Assembly: GCA_937880585.1 (NCBI GenBank)
Contig: CALFMR010000062.1
Location: 1-14,029, forward strand
Origin: an uncultured Acidobacteriota bacterium
GTDB lineage: Bacteria > Acidobacteriota > Vicinamibacteria > Vicinamibacterales > SCN-69-37
DNA: 14,029 nt
Reading direction: 5' to 3'
This document shows positions 13,496-14,029 of the stretch, piece after piece (position 1 is the stretch's first letter; each line of letters begins with the position of its first letter). Made by a program: the position numbers and the translations under genes. Below the pieces are notes generated by a model. The model was not told where the DNA came from. It did no database searches and saw only the letters and a list, made by a program, of their open reading frames with translations.

Positions 13496-14029
13496 ATGAC
13501 GGTCTGCATCCGATCCGCGCGTCCGTCCGACGGCGATGCGGTCGCGGCCATCTATCGCCCCGCGGTCGACGGTTCGGTCATCTCGTTTGAGCTCGAGGCG
13601 CCAACGGCCGACGTCATGGCGCGGCGCATCGTGGAGACGACGCGCGCGTATCCGTGGCTCATGTGCGAGGTGGACGGCGTGGTCGCCGGCTACGCGTACG
13701 CGTCGCGCCACGCTGAACGAGCCGCGTATCGCTGGACGGTCAACGTGTCGGTCTACGTCGCCTCGGCATTCCATCGTCGCGGGATCGGCCGCGGGCTCTA
13801 CCTGTCCCTATTCGCCATTCTCGAGGCGCAGGGCTATCGGCTGGCGTGCGCCGGCATCACGCTGCCCAACGCGGCGAGCGTCGGCCTGCACGAGTCGATG
13901 GGGTTCGTGCCCGTGGGCGTCTACCGGCGCGTCGGCTACAAACTCGGCGCGTGGCGCGACGTCGGCTGGTGGCAGCGTGCGCTTGCCGCGGACGACGGGC
14001 GGGCGCCATCCGAGCCGATCGATCTCGAC
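13496..14029 (+). CDS. GNAT N-acetyltransferase, phosphinothricin/methionine sulfoximine acetyltransferase type; cut by the right edge
   Basis: The frame opens at ATG 13496 and stays open to the last base, giving 178 residues. Family members are usually about 165-180 long, so almost the whole protein is present. It begins MTVCIRSARPSDGDAVAAIY, followed by VISFELEAPT (28-37, the loop that is TxxFE in PAT proteins) and WTVNVSVYV (80-88). The acetyl-CoA binding motif A is FHRRGIGRGLY (92-102), followed by AGITLPNAASVGLHESMGF (119-137) and a closing YKLGAWRDVGWWQ (148-160). PAT/MnaT enzymes acetylate phosphinothricin, methionine sulfoximine or related amino compounds with acetyl-CoA. The natural substrate here is unknown, and resistance should not be assumed. 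AGGG lies 5 bases before the start. It follows the glycosyltransferase by 23 bases. Confidence 0.88.
   Translation, partial: MTVCIRSARPSDGDAVAAIYRPAVDGSVISFELEAPTADVMARRIVETTRAYPWLMCEVDGVVAGYAYASRHAERAAYRWTVNVSVYVASAFHRRGIGRGLYLSLFAILEAQGYRLACAGITLPNAASVGLHESMGFVPVGVYRRVGYKLGAWRDVGWWQRALAADDGRAPSEPIDLD

Overview
The window is very GC-rich, densely coded DNA that looks like a chromosomal segment of a soil-type Acidobacteriota, possibly of the Vicinamibacteria (subdivision 6) kind. The best pointer is the padR gene overlapping a roughly 900-residue 'acidobacterial duplicated orphan permease' (ADOP). The secreted sugar enzymes mixed with cytochrome c/quinoprotein and beta-propeller/cytochrome c proteins agree with this. 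The taxon is inferred from gene content, not from a marker gene. I saw no rRNA, tRNA, CRISPR array, transposase or phage gene.

Layout. (1) Positions 1-1842, minus strand: a compact set of a DUF488/YeaO-like protein, a small cupin and a glycoside hydrolase family 95 enzyme (alpha-L-fucosidase type) that runs off the left edge. The last two overlap by 4 bases. (2) Positions 1920-4786, plus strand, divergent from (1): a Tat-signal DUF1080 protein (3-keto-disaccharide hydrolase family) coupled through TGATG to a periplasmic cytochrome c-PQQ dehydrogenase fusion. (3) Positions 4799-8041: a padR-ADOP operon with a near-consensus sigma-70 promoter that appears to give a leaderless padR transcript. 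Inverted copies of a GAAGCCAGA-type repeat, each next to a small GC hairpin, flank this unit. (4) Positions 8042-9277, minus strand: a secreted aldose 1-epimerase with an unusual Gly/Arg-rich insert. Diverging from it at 9456-12365 is a 969-residue secreted protein with propeller, HEAT-like, cytochrome c and discoidin-like parts. (5) Positions 12453-14029, plus strand: a family 2 glycosyltransferase and a GNAT acetyltransferase of the phosphinothricin/methionine sulfoximine N-acetyltransferase type, cut by the right edge.

How it may work together (inference). GH95, mutarotase, DUF1080, the PQQ dehydrogenase and the cytochrome-bearing propeller protein all look exported and sugar-directed. They could form a periplasmic route in which glycosides are cleaved, anomers equilibrated, sugars oxidised with electrons passed to cytochrome c, and oxidised (keto) glycosides cleaved. 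The padR-ADOP unit sits between the two sugar blocks and looks like an independent insertion. No clearly new defence or mobile system is visible. The points most worth following are the DUF1080-quinoprotein coupling, the repeat-bracketed padR-ADOP unit with its leaderless promoter/operator, and the low-complexity insert in the epimerase.
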